The notes beneath the pieces were generated by a model. It saw nothing but the letters and a program-made list of their open reading frames with translations. It was not told the DNA's origin and did no database searches. A program made the position numbers and the translations under genes. Below are positions 17,133 through 25,883 of a stretch of DNA of 64,000 nucleotides, piece by piece. The DNA is from Flavobacteriales bacterium (GTDB lineage: Bacteria > Bacteroidota > Bacteroidia > Flavobacteriales > Flavobacteriaceae), in NCBI GenBank assembly GCA_020635875.1, contig JACJYY010000005.1, forward strand, positions 1 to 64,000. Reading direction: 5' to 3'. How positions within the stretch are numbered: position 1 is the first letter of the stretch; each line of letters begins with the position of its first letter.

Positions 17133-18569
17133 ATGGATCATTATTATAAAATAAAGGAGCTTCTGGATGTTGATTCATTTCCAAAAGAAGTTGCCCTAAG
17201 AGGTTGGGTTCGAACTTTCAGAAGCAACCGTTTCATTGCTCTTAACGATGGATCAACCATTCATAACATCCAATGCGTATTGGATTTAGAAACCGTTTCT
17301 CCTGAAATTCCCAAAAAAATTGCCACAGGAGCAGCTATAGCCATCAAAGGCACTCTTGTCGAAAGTCAAGGAAAAGGACAAAAATCAGAAATTCAAATCA
17401 ACAGCATTGATATTCTTGGAGAATCAAATCCTGAGGAATATCCCATTCAACCCAAAAAACATTCGTTAGAATTTCTTAGAGAGAACGCACATTTAAGAAT
17501 CAGAACGAGCACCTTTAGTGCGATAATGCGAGTACGTTCTGCTTTGTCGTTTGCTATCCATCAGTATTTTCAAAACAATGGATTTTTTTACGTAAACACT
17601 CCTATTATTACAGGAACTGACGCCGAAGGTGCAGGAGAAATGTTTCAACTAACCACTTTAGACCTAAAAAATCCACCCCGTAACGAAGACGGATCTATCA
17701 ATTACAAAGAAGATTTTTTTGGCAAAGCAACCAACTTAACCGTATCGGGTCAATTAGAGGCGGAAACCTATGCCATGGCTTTGGGGCAAGTCTACACTTT
17801 TGGCCCCACTTTCAGAGCTGAAAACTCTAACACCTCCCGTCATTTATCTGAATTCTGGATGGTAGAACCCGAAGTCGCCTTCAACAACTTGGACGCCAAT
17901 ATGGATTTGGCAGAAAGCTTTATAAAATATGTCATTCAGTACGTTTTTGACCATTGTATGGATGATTTGGTGTTTCTAGAAAACAGATTACTCGAGGACG
18001 AAAAACAAAAACCAAAAGAGGAGAAAAGTCCTATGCCTTTGATTGAAAAGCTTTCTTTTGTGTTGGACAACAACTTTAAACGGGTAAGTTATACCGAAGC
18101 CATTGACATTCTTAGAGACAGCAAACCCAATAAAAGTAAAAAATTCAACTACATCATTGATGAGTGGGGAGGTGATTTACAAAGTGAACACGAACGGTAT
18201 TTAGTAGAAAAACATTTCAAAAGTCCCGTCATTGTATTTGATTACCCTGCAAAAATAAAAGCATTTTACATGCGCCTAAACGACGACCAAAAGACGGTTA
18301 GGGCAATGGACATTTTATTCCCTGGCATAGGAGAAATCGTTGGCGGATCTCAAAGAGAAGAACGCCTGGATGTGCTTAGGCAGAGAGTTGCAGCATTCAA
18401 TATTGACGAGAAAGAACTGTTCTGGTATATGGATACCCGAAGATTCGGGACAGCAGTTCATAGTGGTTTTGGCCTAGGATTTGAAAGACTAGTATTATTT
18501 GTAACAGGAATGAGCAATATCAGAGATGTTATACCTTTTCCGAGAACACCCAAAAATGCCGAATTTTAA
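17133..18569 (+). CDS. asnS: Asparagine-tRNA ligase
   Basis: Class II aminoacyl-tRNA synthetase that charges tRNA-Asn. It has an N-terminal OB-fold anticodon-binding domain (about residues 15-110, with VALRGWVRTFRSNRFIALNDGS). The catalytic core carries FRAENSNTSRHLSEFWMVEPE (motif 2 region) and GFGLGFERLVLFVTGMSNIRDVIPFPRTP (motif 3 and the Asn-type ending). Length (478 residues) is usual. The presence of AsnS implies direct asparaginylation. It lies five bases after the exporter gene and 21 before rpoN. Confidence 0.97.
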   Translation: MDHYYKIKELLDVDSFPKEVALRGWVRTFRSNRFIALNDGSTIHNIQCVLDLETVSPEIPKKIATGAAIAIKGTLVESQGKGQKSEIQINSIDILGESNPEEYPIQPKKHSLEFLRENAHLRIRTSTFSAIMRVRSALSFAIHQYFQNNGFFYVNTPIITGTDAEGAGEMFQLTTLDLKNPPRNEDGSINYKEDFFGKATNLTVSGQLEAETYAMALGQVYTFGPTFRAENSNTSRHLSEFWMVEPEVAFNNLDANMDLAESFIKYVIQYVFDHCMDDLVFLENRLLEDEKQKPKEEKSPMPLIEKLSFVLDNNFKRVSYTEAIDILRDSKPNKSKKFNYIIDEWGGDLQSEHERYLVEKHFKSPVIVFDYPAKIKAFYMRLNDDQKTVRAMDILFPGIGEIVGGSQREERLDVLRQRVAAFNIDEKELFWYMDTRRFGTAVHSGFGLGFERLVLFVTGMSNIRDVIPFPRTPKNAEF

Positions 18570-18590
18570 TGTTTACTAACAACTGACTCT

Positions 18591-20048
18591 ATGTTTAAAC
18601 AAACGCTAAATCTCAAACTAACTCAAAAATTATCTCCTCAGCAAATTCAGCTGATGAAGTTAATTCAATTGCCAACTCAGGCCTTTGAACAAAAAATAAA
18701 AGAAGAGATTATAGAAAATCCAGCCTTGGAGTCAGGCAAAGAAGAAGAAAATACTTCTGATGAATTTGAGTACACCGAAGATTACGAAGAAAACGATTAT
18801 GACACAGATAACGAAAGAGACGAAATCAATATTGAAGAGTATATAAGCGATGACGAAATCCCTGACTATAAAACCAAAAGCAATAATTACAGTGATGAGG
18901 AAGAACGGGTTATACCTATCGTATCTCCTGTCAGTTTTCATCAATCTCTCATCAATCAACTCAATACATTTGTCTTAAATGAAGTAGAACGACAAATTGC
19001 TGAATTTTTGGTCGGCAGCATTGATGACTTAGGCTACATTCGAAGAACTAATGCAGACATTGTTGATGATTTAGCATTTACACAAGGTATTTATGCAGAC
19101 GAAATAACCATTGAAAAAGTATTTAACATCATCCATGAATTAGAACCTAAAGGTGTAGGAGCGAGAGATTTACAAGAATGTCTTCTATTACAACTGAAAG
19201 ACAAAAGTAGTAGTCCTGCTAGAGAAAATGCTATTTGTATTATTGCTGATCATTTTGATGCTTTTACCAAAAAACACTATACTAAGTTAATTACCAAACT
19301 AAATATTAACCAAGACCAACTTAAAGACATCATTTCAGAAATTGAAAAGCTAAATCCTAAACCTGGTGGCTCATACAACAGCGGCAATAGCTCCGTAGAA
19401 CACATTATTCCTGACTTTACCATAACTATTGAGGAGGATGAATTAAAACTACAACTCAACAGCCGAAATGCTCCTGAACTGCATATCTCAAGAGATTACA
19501 AAGACATGTTACAAGGCTATAAAGAAAGCCACGAAAAATCAGCTTCTCAAAAAGAGGCTGTACAGTTCATTAAACAAAAGCTAGATGCCGCTAAATGGTT
19601 TATTGACGCTATCAAACAGAGACAAGAAACATTAATTGTGACCATGTCTGCCATCATGGAATTTCAGAAAGACTATTTTTTGGAAGGTAATGAAACTCTA
19701 TTAAAACCGATGATTTTAAAGGATATTGCCGATCGAATTGGACTAGATATATCTACCGTTTCTCGAGTAGCGAATAGTAAATATGTAGACACACCGTATG
19801 GTACAAAACTAATTAAAGAATTTTTCTCGGAATCGATGACCAACGACAAGGGAGAAGAAGTCTCTACCATAGAAATCAAAAAAATTCTGGAACAGATTAT
19901 CGAGGAAGAAGACAAAAGAACCCCCCTAACTGATGAAAAACTAGTGGTTTTATTAAAAGACAAGGGATATCCGATTGCCAGAAGGACGGTTGCTAAATAC
20001 CGCGAACAATTAAATATTCCTATCGCTCGTATGCGTAAAACCATATAA
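18591..20048 (+). CDS. rpoN: RNA polymerase sigma-54 factor
   Basis: Alternative sigma factor that needs an AAA+ activator to open promoters. The domains are in order. Region I is Gln/Leu-rich (TLNLKLTQKLSPQQIQLMKL), and region II is very acidic (about residues 45-105). The core-binding domain and the helix-turn-helix (LKDIADRIGLDISTVSRVAN) follow. The RpoN box ARRTVAKYRE lies near residue 468. At 485 residues it is complete. No sigma-54 activator gene is in this window. The next gene begins two bases after its stop. Confidence 0.97.
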   Translation: MFKQTLNLKLTQKLSPQQIQLMKLIQLPTQAFEQKIKEEIIENPALESGKEEENTSDEFEYTEDYEENDYDTDNERDEINIEEYISDDEIPDYKTKSNNYSDEEERVIPIVSPVSFHQSLINQLNTFVLNEVERQIAEFLVGSIDDLGYIRRTNADIVDDLAFTQGIYADEITIEKVFNIIHELEPKGVGARDLQECLLLQLKDKSSSPARENAICIIADHFDAFTKKHYTKLITKLNINQDQLKDIISEIEKLNPKPGGSYNSGNSSVEHIIPDFTITIEEDELKLQLNSRNAPELHISRDYKDMLQGYKESHEKSASQKEAVQFIKQKLDAAKWFIDAIKQRQETLIVTMSAIMEFQKDYFLEGNETLLKPMILKDIADRIGLDISTVSRVANSKYVDTPYGTKLIKEFFSESMTNDKGEEVSTIEIKKILEQIIEEEDKRTPLTDEKLVVLLKDKGYPIARRTVAKYREQLNIPIARMRKTI

Positions 20049-20050
20049 AA

Positions 20051-20644
20051 ATGAAAGCCTTTATTTCATTTTTCTCTGTAGTTTTTCATCCATTATTTAT
20101 TGGTCTATACACTACTCTGTACTATGTTCGATTCATCAACCCTAAGTTACCTTTAAATTATAAGGTTCACTTGATAAGTGAAATATCATTCTATACCATC
20201 CTTCTTCCCTTAATGTTTTTTTTAATACTCAAGTACTTTAACTATGTCAAATCTATCATGGTTGCAACAACAAAAGAGCGGGTATTTCCTCTAATAATTA
20301 ACAGCCTAATACTAATTCAGCTTATTAATCGATTAGATTTTCGTTTGATTCCTGAACTATATGTGTTCTTTACAGGCTCTTTAATTGCGACACTTTTATC
20401 GATCTATTATAGTAGCATAAAAGTAAAAATCAGCCTACACATGATGGGCATGAGTGTGTTTTGTTCGTTTGTACTTTTGTATCATGATAACATCCTACTA
20501 CAAAGCATTTCAATATTAGGTATCGGGATAATTGCAAGTTCTAGATTGGTAATGAAAGCTCACACCTATAATGAACTTATATTAGGAACAACAGTCGCTA
20601 GTATAACACAAGTGATTTCCTATATTTTGTTCTACAATATATAA
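20051..20644 (+). CDS. Multi-spanning membrane protein next to rpoN
   Basis: A 197-residue, very hydrophobic protein with about six membrane helices, seen as long Leu/Ile/Phe runs around residues 5-25, 45-62, 77-95, 105-120, 130-148 and 152-195. In flavobacteria a similar integral membrane protein often follows rpoN. It is sometimes described as PAP2-like, but I see no PAP2 phosphatase catalytic motif here, so no enzymatic function is assigned. It starts two bases after rpoN, and its last 13 bases overlap the end of the converging barrel gene. Confidence 0.75.
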   Translation: MKAFISFFSVVFHPLFIGLYTTLYYVRFINPKLPLNYKVHLISEISFYTILLPLMFFLILKYFNYVKSIMVATTKERVFPLIINSLILIQLINRLDFRLIPELYVFFTGSLIATLLSIYYSSIKVKISLHMMGMSVFCSFVLLYHDNILLQSISILGIGIIASSRLVMKAHTYNELILGTTVASITQVISYILFYNI

Positions 20645-21318
20645 AACATTAAACCGAACTCTAAAGCATTCAATTTCTTTAGTGGAGTATATGTGGTTTC
20701 ATAAAGAGGCTGCAAACCATAACTAAAATATAAATTCCATGTATTCCAACCAATTGTAGTAAAAACACTACATGTCCATCTCCTGAATTCACGATTGTAT
20801 GTGAGCTCATAAGTTATAAACTGATTCGAAAAGTACGAGCGATCATAGAATACATAACTCATTTTTACCCCCCCATAAATCCGAGTAAATTTATGAGATT
20901 GAGTCGTTGAATTACGCCACCTTAACTCCAATGGAAATTCTATGTGCTGTACACGAATAAAATTCTTATCTCCGTCCTTCGAAAAGCTATATTCAATTTG
21001 ATTCTTAACTAAGTTAGTTACAATAGTTGTATTGTAATTTTTAAAGGCATATCCCACTCCAGGCGCTATTGCTATTGTTCGGGCTTTATTAATGGGGAAA
21101 TCCCGTAAAAATCCAAAATTAAACCCTAATGAAATATTCTCGTTTGATACACCAGCTGGACGATTATTCAAAAAACAAAATTGAAGACCAGCATATATCT
21201 GATCTTCTCTATACAATGAGTCAATTGGGATTTCAGACGCCTTGGGTTCATCTGTAAGCTCTTGAGAAAAGCTAAGAAAACATAAAAAAAATAAAACAAC
21301 TAATACAAAAAATCTCAT
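20632..21318 (-). CDS. Outer-membrane beta-barrel (porin-family/PorT-like) protein
   Basis: Sec signal peptide (hydrophobic residues 2-17, ending SFSQ), then about 210 residues of alternating beta strands rich in Tyr, Phe and Asn (GLQFCFLNNRPAG, ISLGFNFGFLRDFP, ALEFGLMFYIL). The last residues (LMFYIL) have the aromatic/hydrophobic end typical of an outer-membrane barrel. The gene position (after exbD, converging on rpoN and its partner) is the one at which flavobacteria carry a porin-family gene. Homology to PorT of the T9SS is possible but I am not certain of it. A terminator separates it from the exb operon. Confidence 0.75.
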   Translation of the reverse strand: MRFFVLVVLFFLCFLSFSQELTDEPKASEIPIDSLYREDQIYAGLQFCFLNNRPAGVSNENISLGFNFGFLRDFPINKARTIAIAPGVGYAFKNYNTTIVTNLVKNQIEYSFSKDGDKNFIRVQHIEFPLELRWRNSTTQSHKFTRIYGGVKMSYVFYDRSYFSNQFITYELTYNREFRRWTCSVFTTIGWNTWNLYFSYGLQPLYETTYTPLKKLNALEFGLMFYIL

Positions 21319-21319
21319 G

Positions 21320-21351
21320 TAAAAAAAAAGGCAATCTAAAGAGATTGCCTA
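21320..21351 (-). terminator. Terminator of the exbB-exbD operon
   Basis: AGGCAATCT (21329-21337) pairs perfectly with AGATTGCCT (21342-21350) around AAAG. A run of nine T follows on the minus strand, placed between the second exbD and the barrel gene. Confidence 0.85.
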
Positions 21352-21369
21352 ATTAAATTTTTATAGTAC

Positions 21370-21843
21370 TTACTCTACAACACTTTTTCTGTTAGTGTTA
21401 TAATTAATCTTAAGAGCTTCTACCTTTCTTAACTCTTGTTTGATATCACTAACCAATCCCATCTTAACATTTTTATCAACCTTTAGAGAAGTAATCAGCA
21501 TACGCTCTAATTCAGGATTTCTAGCAGCTCTTTCTGCAAGAATAAATGCCTTAATATCTTGAACTGAAGCAAACTTATCATTTAATTGAATACGTGGTGT
21601 AGAACCTACACTTTGCACATAACGTTCTGTTGGCTTTCCTGCGTAGATATACATAATACGATCCTTTTTCTCTAACTTGGTTACCTGATCGGCATCTGGC
21701 AACCTATTTTCAACAATCAAATCACTATCTTTCATTGTTGTTGCAGTCATAAAGAAAAACAATAGCATAAATACAATATCAGGTAATGATGCCGTAGATA
21801 TAGCTGGTAAAGCCCCTCCTTTTTTCTTTTTAAATTTAGACAT
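21370..21843 (-). CDS. exbD: Biopolymer transporter ExbD (second copy)
   Basis: A 157-residue ExbD/TolR-type protein. It has a short basic cytoplasmic start (MSKFKKKKGGALPAIST), one TM helix at about residues 20-40 containing the proton-path Asp (SLPDIVFMLLFFFMT), and a periplasmic domain. With the ExbB-like channel upstream it should form a proton-driven motor that energises TonB or a similar envelope process. It begins 11 bases after the other exbD, and its transcript ends at the hairpin at 21329-21350. Confidence 0.92.
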   Translation of the reverse strand: MSKFKKKKGGALPAISTASLPDIVFMLLFFFMTATTMKDSDLIVENRLPDADQVTKLEKKDRIMYIYAGKPTERYVQSVGSTPRIQLNDKFASVQDIKAFILAERAARNPELERMLITSLKVDKNVKMGLVSDIKQELRKVEALKINYNTNRKSVVE

Positions 21844-21854
21844 AACGAAATACT

Positions 21855-22466
21855 TTAATTTGATTTTTTCGGCTCTGCCTCAGACAATTTCTGAGGATAC
21901 ATAGCTTGTATATCTTCAATCTTAGGTGTTATTTTTTCTACCTTTTCTGAAGGCGTAGTAGGATCTTCAAACAATGCCTCCATTTCTCTAAACGTCACAC
22001 CATATTTCTTTAAACACTCTCTATCCCTTAATTCATAATAAGCAGCAACCAATTCGTTTTGAACCGCTATATATGTACCATATGATGTTTCAGCATCATT
22101 TTGCAATGATATGATTGCCTTATCTGGGTTGTCCGATGATTCTGGATCTCTATTGCCCTTACAATAAGCACAAGACCCATCACCACCATTATCCAAAAAG
22201 GCAACTGCCTTTTCTTTCAAATCACTCAATTGAACCAACTCGTCTTTTACTAAAAGTTGGTCATTTTTATTAACCAATACTTGCAAAATGTTTTTCTCCT
22301 TGATAACTACATCTTGCTCTTGTTGCGTATCATCTATAGGAGGCAACTTACGGTTAATCCCTTGATCTGTTTCAATTGTAGTAGTAACCAGAAAGAAAAT
22401 AAGTAACAAGAAGGCAATATCTGCCATAGATCCTGCATTTACTTCCGGTGCTGCTTTTCTTCCCAT
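21855..22466 (-). CDS. exbD: Biopolymer transporter ExbD (first copy, enlarged)
   Basis: A 203-residue ExbD-type protein. The TM helix with conserved Asp (GSMADIAFLLLIFFLVTT) is at about residues 16-36. The periplasmic part is longer than in the neighbouring ExbD and carries an insertion, DNGGDGSCAYCKGNRDPESS, with a CxxC pair, then a Pro/Glu/Lys-rich tail. Paired, unequal ExbDs behind one ExbB are usual in Bacteroidota, suggesting a mixed stator. The CxxC could form a disulfide in the periplasm. It sits 9 bases after the four-helix protein gene. Confidence 0.9.
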   Translation of the reverse strand: MGRKAAPEVNAGSMADIAFLLLIFFLVTTTIETDQGINRKLPPIDDTQQEQDVVIKEKNILQVLVNKNDQLLVKDELVQLSDLKEKAVAFLDNGGDGSCAYCKGNRDPESSDNPDKAIISLQNDAETSYGTYIAVQNELVAAYYELRDRECLKKYGVTFREMEALFEDPTTPSEKVEKITPKIEDIQAMYPQKLSEAEPKKSN

Positions 22467-22475
22467 AATATTGGT

Positions 22476-22895
22476 CTATTTTTTTAGTTTTCCGAAACTT
22501 GAATACAATAACGATGCTACTGCTAAAGCGGCCATTATATAAAATGTATTCAAGAAAGTACTCACAAATTTTGAAAATCCAGATGAAATGACTTCACCGC
22601 CTTTTAAGTGTATCTCCGTTCCGTCTGCCAAGATAAACGCCACTAAAACAACAGCAGCAAAAGCACCTAAAGCAATTAACGTGTACTTCTTGTCCTTTGA
22701 ATTAACAAAATTTAGCACGACAAAGGCGAGTACAGAACCTAAAGCTAATAAAAAAGCGACGTAAGAAACAATAATGAATATTCCGACAACTCCATCCTCA
22801 CTTCCTTGTTCTGAGCTAATTGACAAGATTGCAAAAACAATCCCTAAAAGTCCAAGTACAATAGCACCTATTTTTGAAATCTTATGTAAATCCAT
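22476..22895 (-). CDS. Four-helix membrane protein of the exb operon
   Basis: A 139-residue protein with four predicted TM helices, at about residues 8-26, 38-62, 73-90 and 110-132. No family motif is recognised. It lies between the ExbB-like gene and the two exbD genes, 25 bases after the first and 9 before the second, so it is co-expressed with the proton channel. A membrane protein in this slot is common in Flavobacteriia; it may assemble with the ExbB-ExbD complex. Function unknown. Confidence 0.75.
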   Translation of the reverse strand: MDLHKISKIGAIVLGLLGIVFAILSISSEQGSEDGVVGIFIIVSYVAFLLALGSVLAFVVLNFVNSKDKKYTLIALGAFAAVVLVAFILADGTEIHLKGGEVISSGFSKFVSTFLNTFYIMAALAVASLLYSSFGKLKK

Positions 22896-22920
22896 AATTA
22901 TATAGGTTTAAAATTCGTAA

Positions 22921-23697
22921 TTAGTTCTTTTTTGAATAGTCTGCCAACAAATCTACTAAGCTAATTGAAGCGTCTTCCATGTCGTTTACAATAGAATCAA
23001 TTTTAGCTGTGATATAGTTATAAAATACTTGTAAGATAATTGCTACAATCAAACCGAACACAGTTGTTAATAAAGCCACTTTAATACCTCCAGCAACTAA
23101 TGATGCTTCCATCGTACCTGCTGCCTCAATCTGGTCAAATGCTTTAATCATACCAATTACAGTCCCTAAGAACCCTAACATCGGCGCTAGTGCGATGAAT
23201 AACCCAATCCAAGAAACATTTTTCTCCAATTGTCCCATTTGTACACCTCCATAAGATACAACTGCTTTTTCAGCTGAATCAACTCCGTGGTCAATTCTAT
23301 CTAAACCTTGATAAAATATAGAAGCAACTGGACCTACTGTATTTCTACACAATTCTTTAGCCGCTTCAACTCCTCCTGAGTTTAAGGCTTCCTCAACTCC
23401 TTCTACTAATTTTTTAGAGTTTGTAGTAGAGTTATTTAGGTAAATAATTCTTTCAATAGAAACAGCTAATCCTAAGATTAAACACAACAATACAGGAGAC
23501 ATATAATCCGCTCCCCCTTCAATAAACCTTGCTTTCATTTCTTGTGTAAAGGATCTCTCTTCTGTTGACGAAGTTCCTTCTTCTTGTGCGTCATCCTCAA
23601 GAGACACTGCTGTTGTTGCACCATAAACATTTGTATATGTTACACTAGTCAATAACATTACACAAGTAATTGCTAAAATGGAAAATAATCTTTTCAT
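22921..23697 (-). CDS. exbB: MotA/TolQ/ExbB proton channel family protein
   Basis: A 258-residue protein with three TM helices typical of ExbB/TolQ: about residues 65-85, then 160-185 and 200-230 in the conserved block WIGLFIALAPMLGFLGTVIGMIKAF and VALLTTVFGLIVAIILQVFYNY. It has an N-terminal signal-peptide-like leader (MKRLFSILAITCVMLLTS..VYG) and an acidic linker before the first core helix, an extension seen in Bacteroidota ExbB proteins and not in E. coli ExbB. It heads the operon exbB, four-helix gene, exbD, exbD. Confidence 0.92.
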   Translation of the reverse strand: MKRLFSILAITCVMLLTSVTYTNVYGATTAVSLEDDAQEEGTSSTEERSFTQEMKARFIEGGADYMSPVLLCLILGLAVSIERIIYLNNSTTNSKKLVEGVEEALNSGGVEAAKELCRNTVGPVASIFYQGLDRIDHGVDSAEKAVVSYGGVQMGQLEKNVSWIGLFIALAPMLGFLGTVIGMIKAFDQIEAAGTMEASLVAGGIKVALLTTVFGLIVAIILQVFYNYITAKIDSIVNDMEDASISLVDLLADYSKKN

Positions 23698-23776
23698 TGC
23701 TTTTCTTAAAATTTGATTAATTAATTTCGGGTTCTAAGATATAAAAAATATCAATACTAACTATTTTTTATTCTTG

Positions 23777-23863
23777 CGGAGAGGAAGGGATTCGAACCCT
23801 CGATTCCGTTTCCAGAAAACACGCTTTCCAGGCGTGCGCCTTAAACCACTCGGCCACCTCTCC
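23777..23863 (-). tRNA. tRNA-Ser (anticodon GGA)
   Basis: On the minus strand the acceptor GGAGAGG pairs with CCTCTCC. Anticodon stem CACGC/GCGTG encloses the loop CTGGAAA, giving anticodon GGA. A long variable arm and T-arm GAGGGTTCGAATCCCTC are present; discriminator G. It begins five bases after the stop codon of the acyltransferase gene upstream, so it may be processed from that transcript. Confidence 0.95.
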
Positions 23864-23868
23864 TAATA

Positions 23869-25002
23869 TTATTTTTCTAATTTCTTTTTATTCTCAACTG
23901 GATTGGCATACATCCCTAAAAACAAACTACGCGCTTGTTCATCCTTTCCTTCTAAACGATGTTGCATTCTATTAATAAACATCTCCTTTTGCTTTGCACT
24001 ATACTGATCTGAATATGCCGTACTTCCATTCATAATATCATGTGCAACATAATTACTAGGCCATAATTTGAAATTACCTATTATTGATTTATCAATAATT
24101 TTGGCTAAAGCCTGCAATTGCTTATTTTGATTATCATGGATTGCTACTTCTTTATCCAACTCAGCATCTATGGGGTCTCCTGCATGAATATGAATTCTTT
24201 TTTTCTGTCCAATTATACCACTCAAAACCGAATTAAAATCCTCATTATCACTCTTCACATAGTCAATATTATTAGCATTTGCCAATAACTCTGGTATTTT
24301 CAATTGATCGGTTGGATCAATCTCGTATGACATTGATATAGGCACTATTTTAACCCTCTTAAAATAATCAACAATCGATTCATCATCAGCCGCCATAGCT
24401 AACATCTTTAACACCCCTTGATGCGTAGCGTCATTTCCATCTTTTGTTCTTCCTTCACGTTGTGCAATCCACACCGATCGATTATCTACTGTTATTAATT
24501 CCTTGATGTAATCCGACATGATTTTAGAACTCAATAACATTTCTCTGGGAGACAGATTCCTTAAAACCAAAAAATTTCTGTTCAATTTTGCCAACTCGTA
24601 CATGAACGGATTTTTAACCAAATTATCCCCAATAGCAGAAGCTGTCATCACCAAACTATTATCAAACAAACAAACATTCAACAAGGATGTATCTAATATT
24701 ATATCTCTATGATTAGAAATATATAAGTAAGCTGTGTCTTTTTTTAGTTTTTCGAACCCTGATGTACTTAACCCATCAGAACTCTTTGCCAAAACTTCGC
24801 TTAATGCCTGATAAATAAATTGAGATTGAAACTCGTAAATGGATGTGATTTTTTTCAATTGAGCCTTCCATTCTTCTCTTGGCACCAACGGAAAGGAGAA
24901 TTTCATCATCGCATCCAACATAGGATGATCAATTATAGAACAAATCGCTGCATTTACTTCGCTGTCGTAATACGGGCGAATATTATCATACTTGGACATC
25001 AA
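23869..25002 (-). CDS. Acyltransferase (LPLAT/PlsC-type, glycerophospholipid)
   Basis: A 377-residue protein with the acyltransferase H-x4-D motif in SNHRDIILD (about residue 94), followed by a second block (WIAQREGRTKDG) matching the glycerol-phosphate binding motif. It therefore probably transfers an acyl chain to a glycerophosphate-type lipid at the inner membrane. It lacks strong TM helices. The frame starts Met-Met. It is upstream of tRNA-Ser on the same strand, with 5 bases between stop and tRNA. Exact acceptor lipid cannot be assigned. Confidence 0.85.
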   Translation of the reverse strand: MMSKYDNIRPYYDSEVNAAICSIIDHPMLDAMMKFSFPLVPREEWKAQLKKITSIYEFQSQFIYQALSEVLAKSSDGLSTSGFEKLKKDTAYLYISNHRDIILDTSLLNVCLFDNSLVMTASAIGDNLVKNPFMYELAKLNRNFLVLRNLSPREMLLSSKIMSDYIKELITVDNRSVWIAQREGRTKDGNDATHQGVLKMLAMAADDESIVDYFKRVKIVPISMSYEIDPTDQLKIPELLANANNIDYVKSDNEDFNSVLSGIIGQKKRIHIHAGDPIDAELDKEVAIHDNQNKQLQALAKIIDKSIIGNFKLWPSNYVAHDIMNGSTAYSDQYSAKQKEMFINRMQHRLEGKDEQARSLFLGMYANPVENKKKLEK

Positions 25003-25058
25003 TCAGAATATTTGAGCAACAAATGAACAAAAAAATATATTAATAAAACAACATATTC

Positions 25059-25826
25059 TTAAATACCTAAAACAGCCTTTGCATTAGATGTTGTAATCGA
25101 CGCTACTTCTTCAATTGACATCCCATAAAGTTCCGCAACCTTTTGAGCAACCAAACAAACATAGGCACTTTCGTTCCTTTTCCCTCTGTAAGGTACTGGA
25201 GCTAAATACGGTGCATCCGTCTCCAACACAATACTTTCAATCGGTATTTCACTTAAAAATTGATCTATTTTACCATTTTTAAACGTAACTACTCCCCCAA
25301 TCCCTAACATCATATTATAAGACAAAGCTAACCTTGCTTGTTCTTTTGTTCCTGTAAAACAATGGAAAATCCCTCGCAAACTCTCTCCTTTTTCCTTCTC
25401 CAAAACGGCAAAAACTTCATCAAATGCTTCCCTACAATGAATAGCTATCGGTAAATTATGTTTTTTGGCTAATTGAATTTGATAACGAAATACTTCTACT
25501 TGTTCGTTCAAAAAGGTTTTGTCCCAATACAAATCAAGCCCAATTTCACCAACAGCACAAAATTTATTCTTTGTCAACTGCTCTTCTACAAATTGTAGCT
25601 CTGCCCTGTAATTAGAATCTACATATGTAGGATGAAGACCAGCCATCAAAAACACTTCATTAGGGTATTTTTGTTGCAATTGATACATTCCTGGCATTGC
25701 CGCTGCATTAACAGCAGGAAGCACAAATGATTGCACCCCGTCACTTTTTGCTCTAGTAATCACCTCATCACGATCTGCATCAAATTCTGCCCCATATAAA
25801 TGAGCATGGGTATCAATTAATTTCAT
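25059..25826 (-). CDS. tatD: TatD-family metal-dependent DNase/hydrolase
   Basis: TIM-barrel hydrolase of 255 residues with all family metal motifs: DTHAHL at the start, GEIGLDLYWDK, IHCREAFDE, HCFTGT and ETDAPYLAP. Family members act as 3'-5' exonucleases or D-aminoacyl-tRNA-type hydrolases. I take ATG at 25826, because the reading frame upstream opens with TTG (25856) and overlaps the promoter-like element at 25854-25861; the family begins with MKLIDTHAHL. It diverges from the retropepsin-like gene across a 57-base gap. Confidence 0.94.
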   Translation of the reverse strand: MKLIDTHAHLYGAEFDADRDEVITRAKSDGVQSFVLPAVNAAAMPGMYQLQQKYPNEVFLMAGLHPTYVDSNYRAELQFVEEQLTKNKFCAVGEIGLDLYWDKTFLNEQVEVFRYQIQLAKKHNLPIAIHCREAFDEVFAVLEKEKGESLRGIFHCFTGTKEQARLALSYNMMLGIGGVVTFKNGKIDQFLSEIPIESIVLETDAPYLAPVPYRGKRNESAYVCLVAQKVAELYGMSIEEVASITTSNAKAVLGI

Positions 25827-25844
25827 GTTAAACAAAGGCTTTGA

Positions 25845-25861
25845 TATATTTGACAAATGTA
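25845..25861. promoter_or_regulatory. Back-to-back -7 elements for tatD and the retropepsin-like gene
   Basis: TATATTTG on the plus strand (25845-25852) and TACATTTG on the minus strand (25854-25861) each match TAnnTTTG and are separated by one base. No TTG -33 is evident for either. The two promoters would compete for the same DNA. Confidence 0.4.
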
Positions 25862-25883
25862 TAAATGATTTAGAAAAAACATT

